From the NCBI GenBank assembly GCA_005882135.1, contig VBDR01000038.1, positions 1 through 45,762 of the forward strand: a stretch of 45,762 bases of DNA, in the 5' to 3' direction. A program made the position numbers and the translations under genes. The notes beneath the pieces are model-generated. The model was not told the DNA's origin. It made no database searches and worked only from the letters and a program-made list of their open reading frames with translations. The stretch is from Chloroflexota bacterium (lineage in GTDB: Bacteria; Chloroflexota; Dormibacteria; Dormibacterales; Dormibacteraceae). This document shows positions 34,112-41,924 of this stretch, one piece after another (the first letter of the stretch is position 1; every line of letters begins with the position of its first letter).

Positions 34112-35137
34112 TCAGGTCGCCGATCTTGGCCGGCGGCGCCTGATGAACTGGACCGCGACCGTGAGCGCGATCACAAGGCCGAGCGCGGCGCGCTGAAAAA
34201 TTGACCGTCGCGGGGGCTCGTGAGTCTCGATGTGATGGCCAGGTTCGTGGGCGGCCTTTTTCTGCTCGATCGATGCGACCGGTTTCTGTTTGGTTCGGGA
34301 CTCGGCCATCGGGCTGGCGATGATGCCCTTGGCGGCCGGGTCGCCCAGCCGGAACCGGTTGTAGACCGCGCCCAACAAGACGAGCTGGCTGAGGAAGTAA
34401 AACCACGTCGCAAGCAGGAAGAAAAGGGCGAACTGGGCGCCGTAGGTGTTGAAGCTGCCGGCGATCCTCGCGTAGAGCGGGAAGGCCAGGGACAGGACTT
34501 CGATCAGCACGCCCGCGAGCAGCGCGCCCGGGAGCACGTCCCGCAATCGGAAGGTCCGGTTGGGGACGAAGCGATAGAGGGCAACGAGGAGGGCGACCAT
34601 CACGATGGCGCCCGCCACAAAGCTGGCCATCCACGCGACACCTTGGGGGAAGTAACCGGCGGCCGCGTTGACAGACACCGTCAAGACGAGGGCGACGACC
34701 AGGAGCAGCATCATCACCAGCCCCATCAACCGCTGGCGCAGCATGTCTCGCTGCCGGGTGCCGAAGATCTCGGTGAGCGCGAACTCCATGGTCGCGAAGA
34801 TGCTGCTGGCGCTCCAGATCAAGCCTCCGAGCGACACGAGACCGAGCCATCCCGCCGATTGCTTCACTCCGTCGAGCGCCTTCTGCAGCTCGGACTGGGC
34901 GCTGGCCGGAAAGACTTGCAGCACGAGGTTCTGAAAATGCGCGTAGGTTGCCGGATCACGAATCGCAAGGCCGATGATCGATAACGCTCCGAGCATCAGC
35001 GGAAACATCGCCATGAATCCGGCGAAGGCCAGCGCCAGGGCGTAGTTGCTGGCCTGGCTTTCGCCGTATGCGGTCAAGACGCGAGCCGGAAGCGTTCCCT
35101 GAGCGCGCTGAACCAACCGCTGGAACCGGGCGCGCAC
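34112..35137 (-). CDS. YihY/BrkB family membrane protein
   Basis: About 341 residues from GTG 35137: six or more membrane helices with YGESQASNYALALAFAGFMAMFPLM, SLGGLIWSASSIFATMEFALTEIFGT and FNTYGAQFALFFLLATWFYFLSQLVLLGAVYNRF, the hallmark segments of the YihY/virulence-factor-BrkB family. The C-terminal 80 residues are charged, end in a further helix (GLVIALTVAVQFI) and RRRRP. Function of the family is unclear. The frame extends to 35242, but that would overlap the DUF3618 gene. Confidence 0.88.
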   Translation of the reverse strand: MRARFQRLVQRAQGTLPARVLTAYGESQASNYALALAFAGFMAMFPLMLGALSIIGLAIRDPATYAHFQNLVLQVFPASAQSELQKALDGVKQSAGWLGLVSLGGLIWSASSIFATMEFALTEIFGTRQRDMLRQRLMGLVMMLLLVVALVLTVSVNAAAGYFPQGVAWMASFVAGAIVMVALLVALYRFVPNRTFRLRDVLPGALLAGVLIEVLSLAFPLYARIAGSFNTYGAQFALFFLLATWFYFLSQLVLLGAVYNRFRLGDPAAKGIIASPMAESRTKQKPVASIEQKKAAHEPGHHIETHEPPRRSIFQRAALGLVIALTVAVQFIRRRRPRSAT

Positions 35138-35147
35138 GGCGGTCAGG

Positions 35148-35594
35148 TCATTCCGCTTGCGGCGCTGCGTACCTATCGGCGCCAGGCCGCGTGATCCGCT
35201 CCAGAAGCGCGGTGGAAGCGGTGCCGACGAGCGCGGGGGCAATGCGGCGCAGGATGCTTTTCACAGTCCCAGGCTTCGCATCGTTGTTCTCGTTGACCTT
35301 GACGGTGACGGACGGCAGCGGCTCTTTCAGCCGCCCCGACACCTCCTCCGCAAGCGCGCGAAGGTCGGCGAGCGAAAGGTCGGCGAGGCGATCCTTGAGC
35401 GTGGGCCTGTGCATACGCCGGTAGATCAGGAATCCAGCGCCGCCGATCGCCACCACGCCCACAACGATCGCGGCGATCCGTCCATAGCGCCGGGCGCCGG
35501 ACGCCGCCTGTCCCTCGAGCTCGGTGAGGTTGTCGTCCATCCGTTCGCGAGTTTCCTTTATCTGCCGTTCGATCTCACGCGCCGAAGAGCCCAT
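35148..35594 (-). CDS. DUF3618-like membrane protein
   Basis: A 148-residue protein starting with REIERQIKETRERMDDNLTELEGQ, the DUF3618 helix pattern, followed by a membrane helix (YGRIAAIVVGVVAIGGAGFLIYRRM, about 37-61) and a basic, helical C-terminal part. Members are usually encoded next to holin-X proteins, as here: its 5' end overlaps the holin-X gene by 37 nt. Function unknown, envelope or stress related by context. Confidence 0.85.
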   Translation of the reverse strand: MGSSAREIERQIKETRERMDDNLTELEGQAASGARRYGRIAAIVVGVVAIGGAGFLIYRRMHRPTLKDRLADLSLADLRALAEEVSGRLKEPLPSVTVKVNENNDAKPGTVKSILRRIAPALVGTASTALLERITRPGADRYAAPQAE

Positions 35595-35971
35595 TCCTTG
35601 TTCTCCTTCAAGCTTTCCAGCGTTCGGGTCGGAAGCCGGACCTGCAGGCGCGCCTTTCCGACCAGGACCAGCGCCAGTCCGATCAGCAGGTAAGCCGCCA
35701 CCCAGACCGCCGCCGCCTGCCAGTGCCAGGGCACGAGGACCACGACCAGGGCAGGCACCGCCACGAGCAGACCCAGGACCGCGAGCAGGACGCCGAACAT
35801 CATGATCGCCAGTGCGATCGCGTTGGCCATGGCCAGCTCTTTGAGCTCCTGTTTCGCCAGCGCGATCTCGAGCGCAACCAGGCGCTGCGCATCGCTGACG
35901 ACAGAAGCGATCAGCCCGCGCGAGCTGACGCTGTGATTGTTCTCGACGGTGGGTTCAACTGGCGCTTGCAC
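35558..35971 (-). CDS. Holin-X-like (putative Actinobacterial Holin-X) membrane protein
   Basis: About 137 residues from GTG 35971: a Glu/Leu helix (LIASVVSDAQRLVALEIALAKQELKELAM) and two long membrane helices (ANAIALAIMMFGVLLAVLGLLVAVPALVVVLVPW; AAAVWVAAYLLIGLALVLVGKARL). This is the phage_holin_3_6/Holin-X layout. Despite the name, members are chromosomal and generally not lytic. It is 49 nt downstream of the NRAMP gene's stop and overlaps the DUF3618 gene. Confidence 0.85.
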   Translation of the reverse strand: MQAPVEPTVENNHSVSSRGLIASVVSDAQRLVALEIALAKQELKELAMANAIALAIMMFGVLLAVLGLLVAVPALVVVLVPWHWQAAAVWVAAYLLIGLALVLVGKARLQVRLPTRTLESLKENKEWALRRVRSNGR

Positions 35972-36020
35972 TGATGACTCACAGTTTGAACGCGTCGCGT
36001 ATGGGCCGTACGCGCGCTGA

Positions 36021-37319
36021 TCAGCCCGGGAGGCCCTTGGTCGCCACCTGATAGGCAAGCCCGACGTCGGCCAGGATCATCACGACCGCCGCGCTCCACC
36101 CGATCGCGTTCGTCACCGGGCCGTTGGCGAAATCCCCCATCACCTTGCGGCTCGATGTCAGGAAGATCATCAACACGATGATCACAGGCGCGATCAGGCC
36201 GTTGAGCACCTGGGAGTAGAAGAGAGCCTTGACCGGGTCGATGGCCGAGACGGCAAGCTCCATGGCGACGAGAAACGCGACCCCGATCGCGATGTAGAAC
36301 TGGGGCGCGTTCTTCGGATTGCGACCGAGCCCGCGGCGCCAGCCCGCGAGGCCCGCGATGCCAAACGCTGATGAGGCGGCGAGGACTGGGATCGCGAGCA
36401 GACCCGCGCCAATGATCCCGGCCGCGAATATGTAGGTGGCGTAACGACCCGCGAACGGTTCGAGAGCGCGCGCGGCGTCAGCAGCCGTCCGGATCTCGGC
36501 GTGGTGCGAGAACAGCACAGCGCCTGTGGCCACGATCACGAAGAAAGCGGTCAGGTTCGACCAGATCATGCCGATAGTGATGTCGAGGTTGGTGCGGCTG
36601 AGGTGCTGCACGCCTCGTTTCTCCTCGACCTCGCCGCTCGTCTGCCAGAAGAAGAGATAAGGGGTGATCGTCGTGCCGAGCATGGCGACGGCAGCCACCA
36701 TGTAATCGGGACTGAGGCTGATATGGGGCACCAGCGTGCTGCGGATGACGCTGACCCAGTCGGGCCGCGCGAGCACGGCGGCCACGATGTAGGTGGCCAT
36801 GAACGCGACGAGCCACAGCAGGTACCGGCTGACGAGCCGGTAGTCGAGAAAGATCGTCACGAATGCCATCACGCCGGCGAGCGGCACGACCCAGTAGATG
36901 TACCTGACCCCGGTGACCAGCTGCATCGCCGCCGCCATTGCGAGCAGGTCGGCGCCCATGGTGATCACGCTGGGGATGACCATGAGCAGGACCGCCGGTG
37001 TCGCCACACGCGTGCCGAAATGCGTGCGCAGCACCGTCGCGAGGTCGCTCTTGGTCACGTTGGCCACCTTCGCCGACATCTGCATCACGGCGATCAGCAT
37101 CGGAGTGGACAGGAGGAGCAGCCAGTTCTGGGCAAAGCCGGCTGTCGCGCCGACGATCGAGTAGCTCGCGATCCCCGACGGGTCGTTGTCGGCGCCGCCG
37201 GAGATGACGCCAGGCCCAATCGACCGCAGGATGTCACGCGCATCGAACCGTTCTTCCACCGCCTCGCGCGCAGAGACTGGGCGTTGCATGCGACTCGCCT
37301 TGCGCCCTACCGCAGACAT
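36021..37319 (-). CDS. NRAMP-family transporter, divergent metal site
   Basis: A 432-residue protein with about 11 helices. TM1 reads [28 protein letters not shown], so the canonical DPGN is DPSG. TM6 region has [18 protein letters not shown], without the MPH motif of Mn2+/Fe2+ NRAMPs. This DxDPSGIxSY subgroup is widespread and some relatives (NRMT-type) transport Mg2+; the substrate here cannot be read from sequence. ATG 37319 is next to the BON-domain gene stop. The gene is the first of a run NRAMP - holin-X - DUF3618 - BrkB. Confidence 0.85.
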   Translation of the reverse strand: MSAVGRKASRMQRPVSAREAVEERFDARDILRSIGPGVISGGADNDPSGIASYSIVGATAGFAQNWLLLLSTPMLIAVMQMSAKVANVTKSDLATVLRTHFGTRVATPAVLLMVIPSVITMGADLLAMAAAMQLVTGVRYIYWVVPLAGVMAFVTIFLDYRLVSRYLLWLVAFMATYIVAAVLARPDWVSVIRSTLVPHISLSPDYMVAAVAMLGTTITPYLFFWQTSGEVEEKRGVQHLSRTNLDITIGMIWSNLTAFFVIVATGAVLFSHHAEIRTAADAARALEPFAGRYATYIFAAGIIGAGLLAIPVLAASSAFGIAGLAGWRRGLGRNPKNAPQFYIAIGVAFLVAMELAVSAIDPVKALFYSQVLNGLIAPVIIVLMIFLTSSRKVMGDFANGPVTNAIGWSAAVVMILADVGLAYQVATKGLPG

Positions 37320-37907
37320 CTACTTGCCACGTGCGACGCTCAGCTCGGGCGGCGTGGCGACCGTCCACTGGCTTCGCGTGTCCTCTTCGAGCAGGCCGCG
37401 GACCCGGAAGGCGAGCGTCTCATCGACGCGCATGATGAGCAGGGCCGCCCCCCTCTCGAGGTGCTTGCGGGCGTCGTCGAGATAATCCGCGGGCACCAGC
37501 TCATCGAGCTTGCCTGCGTTGGCGCGATCGATGATCGTTTCCTTTTTCGGGGCTGCGTGGCTGTGCTCGAGCACGAGCTTACGCGCCAGCTCGGCGGTGG
37601 CCCGGTCGGCAAACGCCGCCACCAGCGTCTGGTCGAGGATCCCGGGTTTCTCCGTCTGGTCGGCGACTCTCAAATCCGAGGCGTCAACTTTCCGGAAGCC
37701 CCGGCCGGTGCGTGCCAGTGCCTGCCTGACGAGCTCGTCGCGATCACGCTCCGTGTCGAGCTCGCCGGATAGCTCGAGGCGGCCGTCACGAAGGCGGACC
37801 GACACCTCGTCGCCGTGTATCGGGTGTGGCTCGTCCGTCTCCCCCGCGAGCACCGTGTCCCACCACGCGTCGATCCGCGGGCCCAGGCGCGGTTTCAGGC
37901 GCCTCAT
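37320..37907 (-). CDS. BON-domain protein
   Basis: From ATG 37907 the product is 195 residues. Residues 30-80 match a BON domain (GDEVSVRLRDGRLELSGELDTERDRDELVRQALAR…FRKVDASDL), a phospholipid-binding or pore-associated fold; the rest is a mixed helical region with a HAAPKKETIIDRANAGKL segment. No membrane helix is visible. The frame extends far upstream (38135) but antisense to the PAP2 gene, so I used the internal Met. Confidence 0.7.
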   Translation of the reverse strand: MRRLKPRLGPRIDAWWDTVLAGETDEPHPIHGDEVSVRLRDGRLELSGELDTERDRDELVRQALARTGRGFRKVDASDLRVADQTEKPGILDQTLVAAFADRATAELARKLVLEHSHAAPKKETIIDRANAGKLDELVPADYLDDARKHLERGAALLIMRVDETLAFRVRGLLEEDTRSQWTVATPPELSVARGK

Positions 37908-37963
37908 CCAGAAGCAGAACGCCGCCTGCGCAGCCTTTACCGGCGTTGGGCGTTCCTTAATGG

Positions 37964-38521
37964 ATGCAGACGCCCACGATCGAGCCGCCCAGGATCCTGC
38001 CCGAAAGCGTCGACCGAAGCCTCTACCGGATGATCCACGGGCTCCCGCACTCGCCGCTTGGCGATCGTTACGTGACGATGCTTTCCGATCTCGGCGAGGG
38101 CCTCGGCTGGGTGGCGGCGGGCCTCGCTGTGGCATGGATGGGAGGATCGAAGGGCCGGCGCGCGGGCCTGGCGACGGCGATCGCCTCCCTGGGCACCACC
38201 TACCTGGTGCAGCGAATCGTCAAGCCCGTCTTCAGGAGGCGGCGCCCGCATGTCGGGCGCGATGTGCTGGTCGTCGGCATCCGGACCACGGATGCGTCAT
38301 TTCCTTCCGGCCACAGCGCCTCGTCGTTCGCCGCGGCGACGGCGATGGCGGCTTTTTATCCGAAGATCTCCCCCCTCGTCTTCGCGCTCGCGGCCGGAGT
38401 GGGCGTTTCGCGCGTCCACCTGGGCCATCACTTTCCGAGCGACGTCGCGGTGGGCGGTGTGATCGGCATCGCAGCCGGCAGCCTGCTCGCGTGGCTGATC
38501 AAAGCGCCGGAGGCGCTTTAG
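37964..38521 (+). CDS. PAP2-family phosphatase
   Basis: A 185-residue membrane protein with the three PAP2 signatures: KPVFRRRRP (KxxxxxxRP), SFPSGHSAS (PSGH) and SRVHLGHHFPSDV (SRxxxxxHxxxD). About five membrane helices are present. Likely substrates are lipid phosphates such as phosphatidic acid or undecaprenyl pyrophosphate. A 218-nt non-coding region follows before the CBS gene. Confidence 0.92.
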   Translation: MQTPTIEPPRILPESVDRSLYRMIHGLPHSPLGDRYVTMLSDLGEGLGWVAAGLAVAWMGGSKGRRAGLATAIASLGTTYLVQRIVKPVFRRRRPHVGRDVLVVGIRTTDASFPSGHSASSFAAATAMAAFYPKISPLVFALAAGVGVSRVHLGHHFPSDVAVGGVIGIAAGSLLAWLIKAPEAL

Positions 38522-38535
38522 GGGCCAAAAAACAG

Positions 38536-38572
38536 TGGAGGGCTCGGCCATTGCTGGCCAAGCTCCCCCACT
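38536..38572 (+). other. Long hairpin in the PAP2-CBS intergenic region
   Basis: An imperfect stem-loop: GTGG…GGG…CT outer arms and a GGCCA/TGGCC inner stem (38547-38551 with 38556-38560) with a TTGC loop. It is the strongest structure in an otherwise unassigned 218-nt stretch and could be the 5' domain of a leader RNA or sRNA. Confidence 0.5.
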
Positions 38573-38671
38573 TGGGTAACGAGCGGGGCAGATCGAGTAC
38601 CGAGCAGGCTTTGCCACGCCGAAGGAACGTACGCGCCGGGTTCAATGTCCGCGACGCCGCCACCGCCTCGC

Positions 38672-38708
38672 GCCGCGGGTATGGGCGTGCCGCTCGGGCG
38701 TTTTTTTC
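38672..38708 (+). terminator. Intrinsic terminator before the CBS gene
   Basis: CGCCGCGG (38672-38679) pairs with CCGC-TCG-GGCG (38691-38701, three-base bulge), followed by seven Ts (38702-38708). It ends 31 nt before ATG 38740 and may terminate the PAP2 transcript, an sRNA, or an attenuated CBS leader. Confidence 0.65.
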
Positions 38709-38739
38709 GTAGCGGACATCCCTGCGTTGGAGGTGCTCG

Positions 38740-39159
38740 ATGGCGACGACAGTTCGCGACGTCATGACCAAAGACCCGGTGGCGATGAGCTCGGACGCGT
38801 CGGTGGCCGAGGCCGCCAAGGCGATGAGCGATCTTCGGATCGGAACAGTGGTCGTGATGGAACAGGACAAGCCCTGTGGCATCGTGACCGACCGCGACAT
38901 CACCGTGCGTGCGGTCGCGACCGGTGGCGATCCGTCGACGATACGGCTCGCCGACATCTGCACGCGCGATATCGCGGCCGTGCGGCCGGATCAATCAGTC
39001 GGTGACGCGATTCAGCTGATGAAGTCTCGAGACATCAAGCGGCTGGTCGTCATGACCGACAGCAAGCTCGAGGGGATCGTGTCACTCGGCGACCTGGCCG
39101 CACGTGGCGAGGACGCCGATGTCGAGGACGACATCAGCCGCGCCGAGCCGAACAACTAG
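38740..39159 (+). CDS. CBS-domain protein
   Basis: A 139-residue pair of CBS domains: DVMTKDPVAMSSDASVAEAAKAMSDLRIGTVVVME…GIVTDRDI and DICTRDIAAVRPDQSVGDAIQLMKSRDIKRLVVM…GIVSLGDLA. Such stand-alone proteins bind adenine nucleotides (AMP, ATP, c-di-AMP in some cases). ATG 38740 has GGAGGTG upstream. It may report energy state; partner unknown. It sits behind the terminator-bearing leader region. Confidence 0.92.
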   Translation: MATTVRDVMTKDPVAMSSDASVAEAAKAMSDLRIGTVVVMEQDKPCGIVTDRDITVRAVATGGDPSTIRLADICTRDIAAVRPDQSVGDAIQLMKSRDIKRLVVMTDSKLEGIVSLGDLAARGEDADVEDDISRAEPNN

Positions 39160-39179
39160 GCGACGAGGGACTCGATCCC

Positions 39180-39701
39180 TCAGCCGCTTTCGGGTCGAGG
39201 CCTGCCATCTTCGATCGGAGCCTCTGGGGGGACTAGCGGTGCTTCGACCGGAGCGGCTTCCATCGCCCCCGAGGCCCGCATCAGGGCGCGCGCCTCTTCG
39301 AGTCGGGGCCCGGCCACGCTGACGAGAAAGCGCCCGGACTCGACTTCCTGCTCGTAGTAGAGGGCGCGGTCGCCGGACGCCGACATGCTGAGCAGACCTC
39401 CGGCCAAGCCTCCCGTGGCCGCGCCGGCGACCGCGGCGAACAGAAAGGTGGCCAGGATGTTGCCCGCGACCAGCGGGTGCACACCGGGCACCATGCCGGT
39501 GACAAGCGCACCCACCAGGGCGCCCAGCAGCGTGCCGAAACCGACCCCGGCGGCGACCTTGAGGCCATAGTGGCCGCGGCGCCGGACGGCCGGCGTGGAG
39601 ATCGAAACCTGGTCCGCCCCGAAGCCCGCCTCCTTGAGTTTTCCAAGGGCATGATCGGCCTCCGAGCGGGTCCTGAACAAGCCCACAACTGTGTCTGGCA
39701 T
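39180..39701 (-). CDS. General stress protein 17M/YflT-like domain membrane protein
   Basis: A 173-residue protein: N-terminal YflT/GSP17M-like domain (VVGLFRTRSEADHALGKLKEAGFGADQVSI, residues 5-34), two Gly/Ala-rich membrane helices (about 49-70 and 78-110), then a second soluble part (ALYYEQEVESGRFLVSVAG…LEEARALMR) and an acidic Pro-rich tail. Stress-associated by homology; biochemical role unknown. It converges with the CBS gene (20 nt apart). Confidence 0.8.
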   Translation of the reverse strand: MPDTVVGLFRTRSEADHALGKLKEAGFGADQVSISTPAVRRRGHYGLKVAAGVGFGTLLGALVGALVTGMVPGVHPLVAGNILATFLFAAVAGAATGGLAGGLLSMSASGDRALYYEQEVESGRFLVSVAGPRLEEARALMRASGAMEAAPVEAPLVPPEAPIEDGRPRPESG

Positions 39702-39734
39702 TTGCTCCTCCTACAGACCTAGAACGCCTATCCT

Positions 39735-40220
39735 GTGCCGACCATGGCGATCCGCTCCGAGCTTGCCGGCTACAGCACCGCCCAGGCAAGAGGAGCTCTG
39801 GAGGGCCTGCCCCGGTGCGATTACGACATCGTGATCAAGCCGCTGCGCTATCGCAACGGTCCCCACCTGGCGGCGCGTTGCGAGTTCGATGACCGTCGCA
39901 TCGTGCTGCAGGTCCCGATCCCATTCCGTGCTTTCAAGGAGCCTGTGATCTACGCAGCTCGGCGCAAGCGCGGCGAGGGCATGCGCTTCGCGTGGGCCTC
40001 GGAGACGGTCTACTTCCGCAGCCGCCGCGATGTGCTGCGATTCTTGTACTGCCACGAATGGATGCATTGGTACTTGCACGAGGTGCTGGGCAAAGGGGCC
40101 GCGGCCGAGACGGCATGCGACCGTTTTGCCCTGCGCAATTTCCGCCGCCGCTACGTCACCACCGACGATGCCGACGCCGCGCTCAGGCGGCGGCCGCTGA
40201 AGGTACGCGCGTCGGTCTGA
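39735..40220 (+). CDS. HExxH-motif protein (putative zinc metallopeptidase)
   Basis: A 161-residue protein with CHEWMHWYLHEVLG, an HExxH zinc motif on a helix, followed by AAAETACDRFALRNF, where Glu could be the third ligand. The N-terminal half is beta-rich (IVIKPLRYRNGPHLAARCEFDDRRIVLQVPI). I recognise no named family; it resembles small HExxH (SprT/minigluzincin-like) proteins in layout. The end overlaps the convergent DUF72 gene by 38 nt. ATG 39744 is an alternative start. Confidence 0.65.
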   Translation: MPTMAIRSELAGYSTAQARGALEGLPRCDYDIVIKPLRYRNGPHLAARCEFDDRRIVLQVPIPFRAFKEPVIYAARRKRGEGMRFAWASETVYFRSRRDVLRFLYCHEWMHWYLHEVLGKGAAAETACDRFALRNFRRRYVTTDDADAALRRRPLKVRASV

Positions 40221-40944
40221 GGCCGGCCTCCTCCGCAAGCTCGGCGAACACGATCGCGTCCTTGATCGCGTAGCCCGCGGTGTCGTTGTTGAAGAACACG
40301 AACACATCCGCGTCAGCGGGCCATGTTTCGCCGATCCTCGAGACCCACCGCCTGAGCCCTTCGCGCTCGTAGCCGGGCGCACGCGCGCCCTGGCCCTCGT
40401 GGAAGCGCACAAAGCCCCAATCGGCGGTGCGCCACCCAGGCTGCTCTCGCCGTGGGCTGTCGGCCAGGCAGAGGGCGGCGTGATGCTGCTCGAGCAGGCT
40501 GTGTGTTTCTGCTGTGAACCACGTCTCGTCGCGAAACTCGACCGCGACTCTTACGGCCCGGTCGAAAAGGACCAGCGTTTCCTCCAGCAGTCTCAGGTTG
40601 ACCTTGAATCGAGGCGGCAGCTGCAGCAGAACGGGGCCGAGCTTAGAACCGAGTCCGCGGGCCCGCTCGATGAATCGGTGCACCGGCTCGGTCGGGTCCT
40701 GCAGCCGCTTGAGGTGGGTGAGGTAGCGGCTCATCTTCAACGCGAAGAGAAAATCCTCGGGCGTGCTCACCCTCCAGTGCTCGAAGACTGATTTCTCCGG
40801 CAGGTTGTAGAAGGTGTTGTTCACCTCCACGGCCTGGAAGCGTTCTGCGAAGTACGGCAGCCACTCGCGCTGGGGAAGCTTGGCTGGATAGAAGACGCGC
40901 TTCCAGTGCGGGTATTGCCATCCCGATGTGCCGACGAACAACAT
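40183..40944 (-). CDS. DUF72 (YecE-like) protein
   Basis: A 253-residue TIM-barrel protein with the DUF72 signatures: LFVGTSGWQYPHWKRVFYPAKLP, VEVNNTFYNLPEK, FALKMSRYLTHLKRL, LLQLPPRF, VAVEFRDETWF, and VFVFFNNDTAGYAIKDAIVF. Length and motifs are typical for YecE proteins, of unknown biochemical function. It is not obviously in an operon with its neighbours. Confidence 0.92.
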   Translation of the reverse strand: MLFVGTSGWQYPHWKRVFYPAKLPQREWLPYFAERFQAVEVNNTFYNLPEKSVFEHWRVSTPEDFLFALKMSRYLTHLKRLQDPTEPVHRFIERARGLGSKLGPVLLQLPPRFKVNLRLLEETLVLFDRAVRVAVEFRDETWFTAETHSLLEQHHAALCLADSPRREQPGWRTADWGFVRFHEGQGARAPGYEREGLRRWVSRIGETWPADADVFVFFNNDTAGYAIKDAIVFAELAEEAGLRPTRVPSAAAA

Positions 40945-41060
40945 CGCGTCTATGAAAACGCTTCGCCGTCCTTTCGCAACAGACGATGACGGCGATCGGC
41001 TTCAGTCGGGCGGCAAGATCACGGTCTACGAAGTCGCGCCGGCGATGTAGCCCGGTTCGG

Positions 41061-41924
41061 CTAACCGACCTCGAGCAGCGAAACCCGTTTCGTCGCCGTC
41101 AGCCGGCCTCGGGCGCCTGAAAGGTACGTGCCCGAGGTCGGCGCGACATCCGAGTAATCGCCGCCGATCGCCACCGTCACGTAACCCAGCCCGCCGCGGC
41201 TCGCGTGCGTCGGGTCGAAGGCGTGGGCGATCGCCTCGCCTGACCCGTCACGCGCCGGCAACACGACCTCGACCCACGCATGCGTGCCGCCCTGTCCGAG
41301 CAGGTGTCCGGACACGTATCGCGAGGGAAGAGCGCACGCGCGGCACACCGCCAGCATCACGTGCGCGTAGTCCTGGCACACGCCCGCGCCAAGGCCGAGC
41401 GCCTCGGCCGCCGTGGTGCGCACACCCGTCACGCCGTACCGGTAGGTCATCGACTGGTAGACCCAGTCGTTGATCCGGTCCGCCAGAGGCAATCCCCAAT
41501 CCGCCGCCTGCGCCAGATCGTCGGCGGCACGGTTGATGCGCTCGTCGGCATGGGTCAGTGCGGACGGCTCGAGCAGGTATCCGTCGGCCAGCCATCCATC
41601 CGGCAACCGGTTCGGCTGCGCGGCCTGGCGCTCGACAGAGACTTCGGCGACGAACTCGATCGCGTCAGCCACACGTGGCGCGAACACTTCGATGATCATG
41701 TTTCCGAACCGATCGCTCCGGCTCTCCACGCGCGCGCCGTCAAGGCCCACCGACACGTCGTGCCACAGCCGCCGCTGGTCACCGAAGCGCTCGGGCGGGA
41801 TGACAACCAGGCGGTGGCTGAGGTCGCGGATCGGTTCGGGATACTCGTAGCGGAAGGTCTGGCGCAGGAGGTAAGACGCCCGCCGGGCGGCAACCCAGTC
41901 GACCGAGGAGGGCTCGATCGCCAT
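41061..41924 (-). CDS. Transglutaminase-like protein (cluster copy 1)
   Basis: A 287-residue protein with an N-terminal bacterial transglutaminase-like domain (LRQTFRYEYPEPIRDLSHRLVVIPPERF) and a cysteine-protease-fold core: GAGVCQDYAHVMLAVCRACALPSRYVSGH (Cys), GGTHAWVEVVLP (His) and AFDPTH (Asp). Such enzymes hydrolyse or transpeptidate Gln or amide bonds. Start ATG 41924 overlaps the stop of the next transglutaminase gene by one base (TGATG). Part of the ATP-grasp/alpha-E cluster. Confidence 0.9.
   Translation of the reverse strand: MAIEPSSVDWVAARRASYLLRQTFRYEYPEPIRDLSHRLVVIPPERFGDQRRLWHDVSVGLDGARVESRSDRFGNMIIEVFAPRVADAIEFVAEVSVERQAAQPNRLPDGWLADGYLLEPSALTHADERINRAADDLAQAADWGLPLADRINDWVYQSMTYRYGVTGVRTTAAEALGLGAGVCQDYAHVMLAVCRACALPSRYVSGHLLGQGGTHAWVEVVLPARDGSGEAIAHAFDPTHASRGGLGYVTVAIGGDYSDVAPTSGTYLSGARGRLTATKRVSLLEVG

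Noticed and set aside
35558-35971. Holin-X as evidence for a prophage.
   Set aside because: No phage structural, integrase or lysis genes nearby; the holin-X/DUF3618 pair is a common chromosomal arrangement.
38636-38664. A GGGTTCAAT segment followed by GCCGCCA that looks like a tRNA T-arm and 3' end.
   Set aside because: The T stem does not pair in the 5-bp, 7-nt loop geometry and no acceptor, D or anticodon arm fits around it.
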